Below are positions 15,631-24,998 of a DNA stretch of 64,000 bases, one piece after another. The stretch covers positions 2,170,001 to 2,234,000 of the forward strand of contig NZ_CP126446.1 of the NCBI RefSeq assembly GCF_030166655.1. The letters run 5' to 3'. This stretch comes from Pontibacillus chungwhensis (GTDB taxonomy: Bacteria > Bacillota > Bacilli > Bacillales > BH030062). The notes below the pieces were generated by a model that ran no database searches, had not been told where the DNA came from, and worked only from the letters and a program-made list of their open reading frames with translations. The stretch's first letter is position 1, and every line of letters begins with the position of its first letter. The translations under genes and the position numbers were made by a program.

Positions 15631-17142
15631 TTAGAAATTATAAACTTTACTATATTTATCAGACAGATGCTGAACTAAATGATCAGCGTTTAACTTTTCA
15701 CCCGTTACATCTTCTAGAATCTCTAATGGTTTTTTCATTTTACCGTACTGATGAATATTTTCAGTAAGCCAATTCTTAATAACCGTAAAGTCACCTTTTT
15801 GAATCGAGCCCTCTACATCAATTTCATCCTTCATTGTGTTATGGAACTGAGCTGCGTACATATAACCTAAAGCATATGAAGGGAAGTAACCAAACATGCC
15901 CCCTGCCCAATGAACATCTTGAAGTACCCCAACTTTATTACTTGTTGGTCGAACACCTAGGTATTCTTCCATCTTGTCATTCCAGAGTTCAGGAAGATCA
16001 GAAACTTCAATCTCCCCACTAATTAAAGCTTTCTCAAGTTCATAACGAATCATAATATGAAGACAATATGTTAGTTCATCCGCTTCAATCCGTATAAATG
16101 AAGCCTTAACCTCGTTCACTGCGGCAAAGAAATCTTCAAAGTTAACATTTTTAAAAGATTCCGGTGCATATTCAAGGAATAAGTCATAATGATTTTCCCA
16201 AAAAGCTTTCGTTCTTGAGACAAAGTTCTCCCAGAATAAAGATTGAGACTCATGGATCCCCATAGATGTACCACCCTGAAGCGCTGTGTAGGCCAGTTCA
16301 GAACTTATATTTTGTTCATACAAAGCATGACCACCTTCATGGATGGTACCAAATACAGCTGTACGGAAATCTTTTTCGTCATATTTCGTCGTAACGCGAA
16401 CATCTCCCTGATTAAGGCCTGTAGCAAATGGGTGTACCGTCTCATCAAGGCGCCCTGCATCAAAATCATATCCCATACGCTTTAATATTTCTAGACTGAA
16501 AGCCTGCTGCTTTTCCTTTGGAAAATGACCTTGTAATACAGAGGCATCCACTTCTACACTTGATTGCTGGACCTTTTGAAGTAAATCAGTTAACGATTTT
16601 CGAACAGCTGGAAATACTTCATCAAGAACATCAACGGTAACTCCAGGTTCAAAATTGTCTAACAGTGCATTGTAAATATGTTTTTCATAGCCCCAATACT
16701 CAGCAAATCGCTTGTTAAATTCAACAATTTTTTCTAAATATGGCTTAAACATCTCGAAATCATTTTTGTCTTTAGCTTCTTCCCAGACTGATTCAGCTTT
16801 CGATTGCAAAGCTACATATTCCTTATATTCGTCGGTTGGGATCTTTCTTGCTTGATTGTAGTTCTTCTCACATTCTTCTACTGACTTTTGTACAATATCA
16901 TTTGCCGTTTGGCCTTTTAAAGAATCGATATACTCTTTCATTTTATCTGAGGTTTGCATTTCATGGATTTTTGATGAGAGAGTGGCGATGACCTCTGATC
17001 GTCCTTCTACACCCTTCTTCGGTGCGTATGTACGTAAATCCCACCCCATCAGTCCTATTGCTTCACCTAATTGGGCAATTTCTTTAACATAGTCCATAAA
17101 TTGTTGCTCAGTTGGTTGTAATTCTGTTTGTACTGTGCTCAT
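15631..17142 (-). CDS. ypwA: metallocarboxypeptidase, peptidase family M32 (YpwA)
   Basis: Cytoplasmic zinc carboxypeptidase of the Thermus Taq family. The 503-residue, helix-rich product has the zinc motif HEGGH in GTIHEGGHALYEQN, preceded by DVRVTTKYDEKDF (conserved DxRxT) and followed by GIHESQSLFWEN (third zinc ligand Glu/His region) and IRIEADELTY. Length is standard. ATG 17142 follows AGGAGGAAGGAA. It appears monocistronic. Confidence 0.95.
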   Translation of the reverse strand: MSTVQTELQPTEQQFMDYVKEIAQLGEAIGLMGWDLRTYAPKKGVEGRSEVIATLSSKIHEMQTSDKMKEYIDSLKGQTANDIVQKSVEECEKNYNQARKIPTDEYKEYVALQSKAESVWEEAKDKNDFEMFKPYLEKIVEFNKRFAEYWGYEKHIYNALLDNFEPGVTVDVLDEVFPAVRKSLTDLLQKVQQSSVEVDASVLQGHFPKEKQQAFSLEILKRMGYDFDAGRLDETVHPFATGLNQGDVRVTTKYDEKDFRTAVFGTIHEGGHALYEQNISSELAYTALQGGTSMGIHESQSLFWENFVSRTKAFWENHYDLFLEYAPESFKNVNFEDFFAAVNEVKASFIRIEADELTYCLHIMIRYELEKALISGEIEVSDLPELWNDKMEEYLGVRPTSNKVGVLQDVHWAGGMFGYFPSYALGYMYAAQFHNTMKDEIDVEGSIQKGDFTVIKNWLTENIHQYGKMKKPLEILEDVTGEKLNADHLVQHLSDKYSKVYNF

Positions 17143-17232
17143 TTCCTTCCTCCTCTTCCCCGTTTCCTAAACGTAGATCTCCTACAATTATACTAATAAT
17201 TCAGTAAACTTCAACAAATACGCTCCTCTACT

Positions 17233-17270
17233 AAAAAAAGCCAGGCTTGCTTTTTTAAGCGTAGCCTGAC
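17233..17270 (-). terminator. terminator of the THUMP methyltransferase gene
   Basis: Minus strand CAGGCT...AGCCTG with an inner GCTT/AAGC pairing, followed by TTTTTTT, just after the stop at 17281. Confidence 0.6.
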
Positions 17271-17280
17271 ATAAATATAC

Positions 17281-18423
17281 TTATCTTTCTTTCTTTCCGA
17301 AGTACTGATAATAATCAATTTTAATGTAACCGTTATACAACTTACGTCTCTTTGTGGCAGGAAGACCATATAGTTTCTCGAATTTCTCATTTGATGTGAT
17401 GACATAAACACTCCAAGAAGGATGATCACGCATAATCACACCGAAGTCTTTGTACATCTGTTCCACTTCTTCTTTGTCCCCTAATCGCTCTCCATAAGGA
17501 GGGTTCCCAACAACGTACCCATTCTTTTCTTTTGGTTTGAAATCTTTTACCTGCATTTGTTTCCACGAAATTAAATCACCAAGACCTGCTTCAATAGCAT
17601 TCGCTTTAGCCGTTTCAATCATTCGTCCATCAACGTCTAAACCGGTAATGTTTAACTCTTGATCATAATTGGCTGCTTCTTCTGCTTCATTAAACGCTTT
17701 TTCCCAAAGACTATAGGGGATAAAATCCCAAGATTCCGAGGCAAATTCTCTGTTAAAACCTGGTGCGATGTTTTGACCGATTAATGCTGCTTCAATTGGA
17801 ATGGTTCCTGAGCCACAGAATGGATCGACAAAAGGCTCATTTGGATGCCAATTCGTTAATTGAACTAATGCAGCAGCCATAGTTTCTTTCAGTGGAGCTT
17901 CACCCTGTCCGGTTCTGTAACCCCGTTTATGCAGACCTGCTCCACTTGTATCCAACGTAAGAAGAGCCTGATCTTTATGAATGGCAATCTCGACTTTATG
18001 CTCAGGTCCGGATTCCTCAATGCGGGAAGCAAGACCATACATTTTCCTCATTCTCTCAACGATCGCTTTCTTCACTATTGACTGACAATCTCTTACTGAG
18101 TATAAGGTTGATTTGACTGATTTACCAATCACTGGTACAGATCCATCTTCTGGAATGTAATCTTCCCATGGAAGAGCTTTCGTTTGTTCAAATAAATTAT
18201 CGAATGTTTTCGCTTCAAATTCTCCAATTACTAATTTCACACGATCTGCACTGCGTAACCATAGGTTACTTCTTGGTATAGCAGCTACATCCGCTTCGTA
18301 ACGAACACGGCCGTTTTCTACTGTAACATCTTCATAGCCTAGCGCCTTTACTTCTTTAGCAACAATGGACTCTAGTCCCATCGCAGTAGTGGCGATCAGC
18401 GTTATTTTTTTGGGTTTCGGCAT
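17281..18423 (-). CDS. ypsC: THUMP-domain class I RNA methyltransferase, YpsC/RlmL-like
   Basis: The 380-residue protein has an N-terminal THUMP RNA-binding domain (to about residue 160) and a Rossmann methyltransferase domain. The catalytic motif is NPPYGERLG; the SAM region is FVDPFCGSGTIPIEAALIG, written FVDPFCGSGT then IPIEAALIG. It corresponds to the N-terminal half of E. coli RlmL, which makes N2-methylguanosine in 23S rRNA; the exact target here is inferred. ATG 18423 follows AAAGGAGTGCTTACGC. The open frame upstream of it runs into rnpB and is not coding. Confidence 0.9.
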   Translation of the reverse strand: MPKPKKITLIATTAMGLESIVAKEVKALGYEDVTVENGRVRYEADVAAIPRSNLWLRSADRVKLVIGEFEAKTFDNLFEQTKALPWEDYIPEDGSVPVIGKSVKSTLYSVRDCQSIVKKAIVERMRKMYGLASRIEESGPEHKVEIAIHKDQALLTLDTSGAGLHKRGYRTGQGEAPLKETMAAALVQLTNWHPNEPFVDPFCGSGTIPIEAALIGQNIAPGFNREFASESWDFIPYSLWEKAFNEAEEAANYDQELNITGLDVDGRMIETAKANAIEAGLGDLISWKQMQVKDFKPKEKNGYVVGNPPYGERLGDKEEVEQMYKDFGVIMRDHPSWSVYVITSNEKFEKLYGLPATKRRKLYNGYIKIDYYQYFGKKER

Positions 18424-18446
18424 GCGTAAGCACTCCTTTATCGTAA

Positions 18447-18486
18447 TAAAAAAACCCTTTCTAAGCTCGAGCTTTAGAAAGGGTTT
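18447..18486 (-). terminator. terminator of rnpB
   Basis: Minus strand AACCCTTTCTAAAG-ctcg-AGCTTAGAAAGGGTTTTTTT; a long stem with a T tail about 20 bases downstream of the RNase P RNA 3' end. Confidence 0.88.
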
Positions 18487-18504
18487 TGTGATAAACATGA
18501 ATGA

Positions 18505-18905
18505 CCTGATGAATGCTTTGTAAGCCATGTTCTGTACCTTTGTACTACAATCGGTGGTCAACCTCGTACATAAGGTGGTAATCATCTATCTACAAGCTTA
18601 AAGCTTGTCTCTTCGTATTGGTTGAATTTCCTCAGAAGAGTGCCCCTACCTAATTTTGGGTTGCTCGCTCGTGGGGTTTACCTCGTTCCACTTTGATTGT
18701 TTCCAATCAAACTTCGTCACTGTGGCACTTTCAAAGTAGTTACACCATATCTTAATGACGTAGGTGTTTTCCCTGCCGTTAGTGTGAACACTACCTTGAC
18801 TTATGGTTTCGTCAAGCACGATCACTACAAGCATCTCAGCTTGTGCGAGCATGGACTTTCCTCTACATGATTAGTCATGCAGCGATTACCCAAGCATTCA
18901 TCAAC
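18505..18905 (-). ncRNA. rnpB: RNase P RNA, Bacillus (B) type
   Basis: Catalytic RNA of RNase P, about 400 nt, which matures tRNA 5' ends. Read on the minus strand, the hallmark segments of the B. subtilis RNA are present in order: GGGTAATCGCTGCA near the 5' end, GAGGAAAGTCCATGCTCGCAC, GACGGCAGGGAAA, GAAAGTGCCACAGTGACGAA, GGTAAACCCC, TAGGTAGGGGCA, and AGATAGATGATTACC then AACATGGCTTACA. The ends GATGAATGCTT and AAGCATTCATC pair as helix P1, setting the boundaries. The gap to ypsC holds only the terminator. Open frames inside it are noise. Confidence 0.97.
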
Positions 18906-19007
18906 CGCTCAATTATCTTAATATGATTTAATCATTACGTCAATCTGTTTCTGCAATTAGTATACCATGAAATATTGCGAACTTCATCAAGTATATTTTT
19001 CCAATTC

Positions 19008-19334
19008 CTATGAGTCTGCATACTTCTTCCCAAAAACAGCCTTTTCTAAGTTTGATAACCGTTGCAATACATCATAGTTAACCTGGCCTGTCTGTCTTGT
19101 TTGTGCAGGTGCTGATTCAGAGGAACGTACACGTTGTTTAGGAACATCCCCTTGCTTTTTCAGCTTTGCATTTTCTTGTTTTAACCGTTCAATCTCCTGA
19201 TGAAAAGCTTCATAATCTTGGATAATAACGTCTAAGAATTGATCTACCTCATCTTGATTATACCCACGTATACCTGTTTTAAAATCTTTATCCAATATTT
19301 CTTTTCCTGACAATTGAATACGATCTAAACCCAT
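19008..19334 (-). CDS. gpsB: cell division protein GpsB
   Basis: DivIVA-like adaptor that shuttles PBP1 between side wall and septum. The 108-residue product has the N-terminal membrane-binding/dimer region with [21 protein letters not shown] (key residues in two blocks: [13 protein letters not shown] and [13 protein letters not shown]), a coiled coil (about residues 35-65) and a C-terminal trimerising helix [19 protein letters not shown] 19334 follows GAGGTGAGAGAG. Its established partner class, a bifunctional PBP1, is encoded at 28587. Order ypsC-rnpB-gpsB-ypsA matches B. subtilis. Confidence 0.95.
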   Translation of the reverse strand: MGLDRIQLSGKEILDKDFKTGIRGYNQDEVDQFLDVIIQDYEAFHQEIERLKQENAKLKKQGDVPKQRVRSSESAPAQTRQTGQVNYDVLQRLSNLEKAVFGKKYADS

Positions 19335-19403
19335 CTCTCTCACCTCAGATTTATACACTTATCATAATTCTTGCAGATGATACCATGTATGTCAATTTAA
19401 TCT

Positions 19404-19970
19404 TTAAGAAGGATTCCAGTAATTCGGGTCTTCCATTTGCATTTCACGTACAGTATCGTCAATGTCAAAAGGAGTTACATAATAAATTGGGTAATCATGA
19501 TCTTGTTGATAGTTTTTCGCTTTTTCTAAAAAATATCCCGGACTTCCGCCTGTTTCTTCATCGTATAAAATCATACATCCATCACTTTTATCTAACATCC
19601 ATTGATCTTTGGCTCTAAACTGATAGGGACCCTCATAATCTTTGTTATAAAGGGGTTGAAAATGATCAGCTTGATCACATAAAACACGATACTCTTCTTG
19701 CTGTGGTTCTGGCCACCTTTGTTCCTGGTTATTAAAAGGTGGAAATATCCCCACATGCACATTATACTCTTCTTTTAATGTAAATAAAACATCACATACC
19801 CAGAGTTCGACCCCCATTTGTCCAGAGACCAGAACCCACTCAATTCCATCCTCAATCAGAGGGATTAACCTTCGCCGTAAGGTTTCCTTAACAAAGGCAA
19901 TATTAGGATCATCTACCTTGAATATCCCCATCTCCATAGGTTTATAGCCTGTTACGGTCAACACTCTCAT
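19404..19970 (-). CDS. ypsA: YpsA family SLOG-domain protein (DUF1273)
   Basis: The 188-residue protein resembles B. subtilis YpsA: N-terminal RVLTVTGYKPMEMGIF, VLVSGQMGVELWVCDV with the glycine-rich ligand loop of the SLOG (LOG/DprA-like Rossmann) superfamily, FPPFNNQEQRWPEPQQ, and MILYDEETGGSPGYF. YpsA influences cell division when overproduced; its ligand is unknown. ATG 19970 follows AAAGGAGTTGTAGT. It lies between cotD and gpsB, 69 bases from gpsB, as in B. subtilis. Confidence 0.93.
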   Translation of the reverse strand: MRVLTVTGYKPMEMGIFKVDDPNIAFVKETLRRRLIPLIEDGIEWVLVSGQMGVELWVCDVLFTLKEEYNVHVGIFPPFNNQEQRWPEPQQEEYRVLCDQADHFQPLYNKDYEGPYQFRAKDQWMLDKSDGCMILYDEETGGSPGYFLEKAKNYQQDHDYPIYYVTPFDIDDTVREMQMEDPNYWNPS

Positions 19971-19994
19971 ACTACAACTCCTTTAATATGTAGA

Positions 19995-20016
19995 ATGAGC
20001 TGGAAAACCAGCTCAT
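19995..20016 (-). terminator. hairpin after cotD
   Basis: ATGAGCTGG-aaaa-CCAGCTCAT, a perfect nine-bp stem just after the cotD stop. The T tail is weak, so it may be a partial terminator or 3' stabiliser. Confidence 0.5.
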
Positions 20017-20023
20017 TTGATCA

Positions 20024-20452
20024 TTAATCTCTCCAGCAGCCAGGCCCTTTAGGACCCATTCCCATACCTGGACCCATACCAGGCCCTTGCATACCAGGAC
20101 CCATCGGCCCAGTAGAAGCACCCATTACTTGACCACCAGGTCCTTGTTGACCCATTGGACCTGTTGAAGCGCCCATTACTTGACCACCAGGCCCCTGAGG
20201 ACCCGTTGGAGAAGTTGGACCCATATTAACACTTTGCTCCGTAAATTCGAATACATCTGACTGAGTTTGAGGGAAGAAGTTTTTGTTGACTGTATTCACA
20301 TGATTTACGTTCGTTGTGTGGGTTGGATAAACGTTATTTACCTCTTGTTGATAAAAGTTGTGTTTCACACACTGCTTTGTAGGAAAAACATTCGTTTTTG
20401 CCGGACTCACCATTGAAGGTTGGCAAGGATGACACATTTTCTTGTGATGCAT
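20024..20452 (-). CDS. cotD: spore coat protein CotD-like with collagen-like tail
   Basis: The first 75 residues match the inner-coat protein CotD: MHHKKMCHPCQPSMVSP, HTTNVNHVNTVNKNFFPQTQ. A Gly/Pro/Met-rich tail follows (residues 78-142), including QGPGGQVMGASTGPMG twice with a 17-residue period (about 86-101 and 103-118) and then GPG/GMG triplets, ending GCWRD. B. subtilis CotD is about 75 residues and lacks this tail. ATG 20452 is preferred to the ATG six bases upstream because GGAG is correctly spaced. A sigma-K-type promoter lies upstream. Expected in the mother cell late in sporulation. Confidence 0.85.
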   Translation of the reverse strand: MHHKKMCHPCQPSMVSPAKTNVFPTKQCVKHNFYQQEVNNVYPTHTTNVNHVNTVNKNFFPQTQSDVFEFTEQSVNMGPTSPTGPQGPGGQVMGASTGPMGQQGPGGQVMGASTGPMGPGMQGPGMGPGMGMGPKGPGCWRD

Positions 20453-20487
20453 AATCATTTCTCCTTTCTTTATCTTAGGTTCACTAA

Positions 20488-20515
20488 TAACCTATGTCAA
20501 AAAGGAGAGACATGT
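20488..20515 (-). promoter_or_regulatory. sigma-K-type promoter of cotD
   Basis: Minus strand: AC (20515-20514), 17-base spacer, CATAGGTTA (20496-20488), matching the sigma-K pattern mAC-N16/17-CATAnnnTA. The predicted start is about 30 bases before the cotD start codon. Confidence 0.6.
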
Positions 20516-20642
20516 ACTATGACAGATACCTAATTCTGTCTAAACACTCTTTATAAACAAGCCTAAATTTTCAAACCTTACTTCTGACCTATTTAACCAC
20601 AGCTTTCATAAGTTCAGTTAATATAGACCCTCACCATACTAA

Positions 20643-20676
20643 AAAGGAGAGTGTTCTCTAAAAAGAACCTCTCCTT
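20643..20676 (-). terminator. terminator of cdd
   Basis: Minus strand AAGGAGAGGTTCTT...AGAACACTCTCCTT followed by TTTTTAG, just after the cdd stop. Confidence 0.8.
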
Positions 20677-20684
20677 GTGAGCCA

Positions 20685-21101
<417 letters not shown>

Positions 21102-21131
21102 CTAGTGTGAAGAATTGATAAATGGATAATC

Positions 21132-21160
21132 ATTATATGAGATATTCCTCGAGGTGTAAA
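21132..21160 (-). promoter_or_regulatory. promoter of cdd
   Basis: Minus strand TTTACA (21160-21155), 17-base spacer, TATAAT (21137-21132). Confidence 0.65.
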
Positions 21161-21200
21161 GCGTTTCCATGAAATAAATCATGAATGAGCCGATTCACAA

Positions 21201-21229
21201 TTGACCTACAGGATGAGGTCGCATATGTT
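21201..21229 (+). promoter_or_regulatory. candidate promoter of the RND exporter gene
   Basis: TTGACC (21201-21206), 17-base spacer, TATGTT (21224-21229), followed by an AT-rich imperfect palindrome TTAATAT-TG-TAATATATATTAA at 21228-21250 that could be an operator. Confidence 0.4.
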
Positions 21230-21273
21230 AATATTGTAATATATATTAAGACAAAAGAATGAGGAGGAAATGT

Positions 21274-24200
21274 ATGAACTGGATACTAAAATATCGTAAG
21301 ATTGTATGGATATTTATACTTTTATTAGTATTTACAGGCATCTTTACATATGTACAGTTGCCAAAAAGGGAGATACCTGAGATCAATGTAAACATTGCTA
21401 CCATTTCTACTGTTTACCCTGGTGCCACCCCAAAAGAGGTAGAAAGCACCATTACTAATCCTTTTGAGGATGGTGTAGAGGATATAGCTGGAATTGATAG
21501 TGTCGAATCAGTTTCTTCAACTGGATTTTCATCTGTTACTCTCACTTTAACCGGTGACGCTAACCGACAAACCGTATTTTCAAAGATACGCCAAACTGTA
21601 TCTGATGTATCGAGGACATTCCCCGATAATGTACAGGACCCTAGTGTTCAAACCGATTTCCGTATGTCAGCTGTGGCGTCCTACCACCTGACTGCTGAAG
21701 ATTTCAACGAACTTTATGACATTCGTGGCTCTGTTCAGAGCTGGAAGGAATCATTAGAAGGAATTGCAGGGGTGGATCAGGTTCAAGTAAAAGGGCTACC
21801 AGAGCAACAATTACTCGTTGAACTTGATTCAGAAGCCCTTAACGATCAAGGATTATCTCCATTCCAAATTACACAAACGTTAAGCCAGGAGCTTTCTCCA
21901 GGCGCTATTGGTACAACTGAAGAAAACGGAGAGCAATATCAACTTCTATTAAATAAGACAGAGGATTGGAAAGAACTAGAATCCTTATCAGTAGGTAAGA
22001 AGCGTAATGGAGACCCTCTGTTTTTAAGTGATGTAGGCTCGATCTCTCTTAATTTAAAAGAAACCGAAGACCTTATTACGTATAAGGAGAAACCTTCCCT
22101 TTCTCTAACAATTTTGGCGAATGAAGGTCAAAATATATCAGCCTTACAAGATAAGATTACTAAAGAAGTAAATCTCTTATCCGATGATCTACCTTCAAAC
22201 ATAGATGTGGATCGTTTTTATACACAAAGCACGATTATTGAAGAGGTATTTACAAGCCTCGTGACATCTTTTGCTATTTCTGTAGTCGCTGTATTAATCA
22301 TTATGTTGTTTGGATTACCAGTATCATCCGCGATACTTGTGTCAATTTCAATTCCAATTTCCGTTATAATTGGTTTAATTCCACTCCCTTATGTTGGAGT
22401 AGACTTAAATCAAATTTCGATTATTGGGATAATTATTGCAATCGGTATATTAGTTGATGATGCGATTGTGGTAAATGATAATATCCAACGGAGATTTCAA
22501 CTCGGGGATAGTGCGTGGCAAGGAACTATTCAAGGGGTGAAAGAAGTAAGGGTATCAATTATAACTTCTACTCTTATGATCATATTTAGTTTCTTCCCAT
22601 TAACATTCATATCTGGTTCAAACGGAGATTTCATCAGAGCCTTACCAACCACTCTTATTACAACCATTATTGCGTCAACTATTATGGCGTTAACACTTAT
22701 TCCGACGGTTCAATATATTCGAAGGAAGCGAAAAGACCAAGAAAAACCTCCAAAAAAGGTGGGACTTTTAGGCTCCTTATTTAATGGTATAGAGGATACG
22801 TATGCAAATCGGATTCTTCCACGAGTAACTAAACGACCATTCATCATTGGTTTTTCAGGACTTCTTGTATGTGTCCTCCTAGCCTTACTCGTAACTCGTA
22901 TTCCATTCGAGTTTTTCCCTGAAGCAGATCGACAGGAAGTTACAATATCGGTAACATACCCTCAAGAAACCACTTTAGATAATACTCAGGAACAGTTAAA
23001 TGATATGGAACAGTTCATTCAAGAAAAAAGCAATAAAATTGATGAAACAGCTGTATTCGCTGGAAGCGGTATGCCAAATCTATTTAGTTCAGGATTACAA
23101 CAAAGCGGTGAATACACAGGGCAAATCTTAGTAAGGGTCGACAAGAGTCAAACAAGTGCATCAAGTTTTATTAACGAGTGGGAACAACCGTTACGCGAGG
23201 AATATCCTGATGCTGAGATATTCTTAGAAACGATTGTTTCAGGTCCTCCTCCTAGTCCACCTGTTGAAGTAAAGATTCAGGGTGAAGAGATTGAAGAGCT
23301 GCTCAGTTTATCAAATGAACTGAAAGGAAAGATTAATGATCTTGATGGAGCTGAACTCGTTACATTAAACATGAATGATCAGCAACCTTATATTGAATAT
23401 AATCTTGACCGTGAGAAAATGGCAGATTTGAATTTATCCGTAGATCAAATATCTTCCCAAATTCAAGCAGCTAGTGCCGGTATTCCGTTAACCACTTTCG
23501 ACAACGGAGTGGAGAAATATTTTATGAAAGTGCTGTTAGATGATGGAGATGAAGCAGGAGTTAATTTAAGTAATTTACAAATTGCCGCTCCTTCCGCGAA
23601 CCAAAATGGAGCACCAGAAATTGTTTCTTTAGATGAATTAATCTCCGAAGAAAAGACCGAACAAATCGGAAGTATTCCTCATTTGGATGGAGAAAGAACG
23701 CTCACTTTAAAGGCTTACGGTGAAGAAGGTTCAAATGATTTCCAAAAGGACGCCAATCAAATTGTCTCAGACTTTGAGGAAACATTGCCTAATGGCTATT
23801 CCTTTACAACAAGCGGGCAGGCAAATGCTCAGCAGGAATTCTTCATTGAAGTATCTAAACTGTTTGTGATCATCTTATTCTTAATCTATTTAGTGATCGC
23901 CATTCAGTTCAATTCATTGCTTATGCCACTACTGATTACAAGTACTGTGTTCTTGGCGATTACAGGAGCCATTATCGGCCTCTTTATTTCTAATCAGCCA
24001 CTGAGCTTCCTGGCTGTTCTTGGTATTGTGTCGTTATCAGGAATTGTAGTGCGTAACTCTGTCATTCTTATTGAATTCATTGAACAGAACTACCGTGCGT
24101 CAGAGTCTATCATCACTGCTGTCATTGAGGCAGGTAGAGCTCGTATACGTCCGATTATTTTAACTACGCTTACATCAATCGCAGCCTTAGTGCCAATTAT

Positions 24201-24345
24201 CGTAAGTGGAGATGTGTTATTCAGACCTCTGGCAGTATCCATTGTAGCGGGTCTTGCATTCTCTACCATTTTGACACTTCTTTTACTACCAGCGTTTTAT
24301 CTCATTCTGTACAGAATTCGAAATGGCAAAAAGTCACTATCTTAA
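21274..24345 (+). CDS. RND-family efflux transporter (AcrB/SwrC type)
   Basis: Proton-driven exporter of 1023 residues with the duplicated RND plan: one N-terminal helix (YRKIVWIFILLLVF), a large extracellular loop, helices 2-6, a second helix 7 with loop, and helices 8-12. Visible motifs: PGATPKEVESTITNPFEDG, helix-4 region IGIIIAIGILVDDAIVVNDNI (acidic DD relay; two blocks IGIIIAIGILVDD and AIVVNDNI) and the C-terminal half GIVSLSGIVVRNSVILIEFI. Relatives in Bacillus include SwrC, a surfactin/drug exporter; the substrate here is unknown. ATG 21274 follows GAGGAGG. No membrane-fusion-protein gene is adjacent. Confidence 0.92.
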   Translation: MNWILKYRKIVWIFILLLVFTGIFTYVQLPKREIPEINVNIATISTVYPGATPKEVESTITNPFEDGVEDIAGIDSVESVSSTGFSSVTLTLTGDANRQTVFSKIRQTVSDVSRTFPDNVQDPSVQTDFRMSAVASYHLTAEDFNELYDIRGSVQSWKESLEGIAGVDQVQVKGLPEQQLLVELDSEALNDQGLSPFQITQTLSQELSPGAIGTTEENGEQYQLLLNKTEDWKELESLSVGKKRNGDPLFLSDVGSISLNLKETEDLITYKEKPSLSLTILANEGQNISALQDKITKEVNLLSDDLPSNIDVDRFYTQSTIIEEVFTSLVTSFAISVVAVLIIMLFGLPVSSAILVSISIPISVIIGLIPLPYVGVDLNQISIIGIIIAIGILVDDAIVVNDNIQRRFQLGDSAWQGTIQGVKEVRVSIITSTLMIIFSFFPLTFISGSNGDFIRALPTTLITTIIASTIMALTLIPTVQYIRRKRKDQEKPPKKVGLLGSLFNGIEDTYANRILPRVTKRPFIIGFSGLLVCVLLALLVTRIPFEFFPEADRQEVTISVTYPQETTLDNTQEQLNDMEQFIQEKSNKIDETAVFAGSGMPNLFSSGLQQSGEYTGQILVRVDKSQTSASSFINEWEQPLREEYPDAEIFLETIVSGPPPSPPVEVKIQGEEIEELLSLSNELKGKINDLDGAELVTLNMNDQQPYIEYNLDREKMADLNLSVDQISSQIQAASAGIPLTTFDNGVEKYFMKVLLDDGDEAGVNLSNLQIAAPSANQNGAPEIVSLDELISEEKTEQIGSIPHLDGERTLTLKAYGEEGSNDFQKDANQIVSDFEETLPNGYSFTTSGQANAQQEFFIEVSKLFVIILFLIYLVIAIQFNSLLMPLLITSTVFLAITGAIIGLFISNQPLSFLAVLGIVSLSGIVVRNSVILIEFIEQNYRASESIITAVIEAGRARIRPIILTTLTSIAALVPIIVSGDVLFRPLAVSIVAGLAFSTILTLLLLPAFYLILYRIRNGKKSLS

Positions 24346-24372
24346 ATTAAAATGAAAAATAAAAACGTAAGA

Positions 24373-24407
24373 AAAGGCACAGAGACATGAAGGGTCTCTG
24401 TGCCTTT
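24373..24407 (+). terminator. terminator of the RND exporter gene
   Basis: AAAGGCACAGAGAC-atgaagg-GTCTCTGTGCCTTT, a perfect 14-bp stem after the stop codon. Confidence 0.88.
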
Positions 24408-24478
24408 ATATATATGGATAAATACCCCAATCATCCTATGCATTGTATGATATGCTCGTAATCATATTAATCAAGTTC

Positions 24479-24688
24479 TCACCTTTTCTTCTCCCAAATC
24501 AATTTCTTCATTAAATAAAAAGCAACAGTTGGCATAGGAACTTGAATAAGTCCAACGATCGCCCAAAACCAAGGCGTCTTATGGATTTTTTTTGCCTGAA
24601 TGAACAAAAACGTACTTTGACTCACTAATAGAAGAACGATTAAACACCACATGAAGACCGGAACTTCTGTTGGTTCAACTTGGGTCAT
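24479..24688 (-). CDS. small two-helix membrane protein, YxlE-like (PLDc_N domain)
   Basis: The 69-residue protein has two membrane helices (about residues 11-30 and 40-60) around KKIHKTPWFWAIVGLI, typical of the phospholipase-D-N-terminal (PLDc_N) family. In B. subtilis YxlE of this family is a negative regulator of sigma-Y and is encoded in the sigY operon. Here it is the third gene after an ECF sigma gene and a YxlC-like gene and overlaps the latter by 14 bases. ATG 24688 follows AAAGGAGATGCGAT. Confidence 0.75.
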   Translation of the reverse strand: MTQVEPTEVPVFMWCLIVLLLVSQSTFLFIQAKKIHKTPWFWAIVGLIQVPMPTVAFYLMKKLIWEKKR

Positions 24689-24998
24689 ATCGCATCTCCT
24701 TTACTTTTTCTTTATAAAAATAAATAGCAAGGCCGGTAATAGCAGCGACTTGAAATAAGCCAAATATAAGAGGAGTATAAACATATGTCAGAGCAAGTAA
24801 AGTTAAAATAAATGCAGAGATCCCCCATAATAACATCAACTCTATCCAAATACGTTCCTGCCATTTTTCTTGTTCTGTTTGCACAAGATGCAAGAGGTGA
24901 TCAAACTCAGGCTCCTCCACTTCTATGGATTCATGATATTCGTGGAGTTCATGGATCAATCTGTGTTGAAAAGTAGAACCCTCCCTATTCTTAGTCAT
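24675..24998 (-). CDS. YxlC-like membrane protein, probable anti-sigma component (DUF5345)
   Basis: The 107-residue product has a cytoplasmic N-terminal half (LIHELHEYHESIEVEEPEF, LLHLVQTEQEKWQERIW) and two membrane helices (about residues 49-93), ending KEKVKEMRY. This matches B. subtilis YxlC, which with YxlD/YxlE holds sigma-Y in check. It overlaps the sigma gene by eight bases, so sigma and regulator are translationally coupled, as is usual for sigma/anti-sigma pairs. ATG 24998 follows AAGGAGTTGCAAGAAG. The specific interaction is inferred from context. Confidence 0.75.
   Translation of the reverse strand: MTKNREGSTFQHRLIHELHEYHESIEVEEPEFDHLLHLVQTEQEKWQERIWIELMLLWGISAFILTLLALTYVYTPLIFGLFQVAAITGLAIYFYKEKVKEMRYDPS

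Noticed and set aside
17281-18585. Longer, 434-residue reading of ypsC
   Set aside because: The extra 54 codons read into the rnpB terminator and 3' end; ATG 18423 has a strong ribosome site and fits family length.
18646-18852. 68-codon open frame on the minus strand
   Set aside because: It lies wholly inside the RNase P RNA gene and encodes nothing recognisable.
21124-21138. GGATAATCATTATAT as a Fur box upstream of cdd
   Set aside because: Only 11 of 14 positions match, and much of the match is the -10 box TATAAT of cdd itself.
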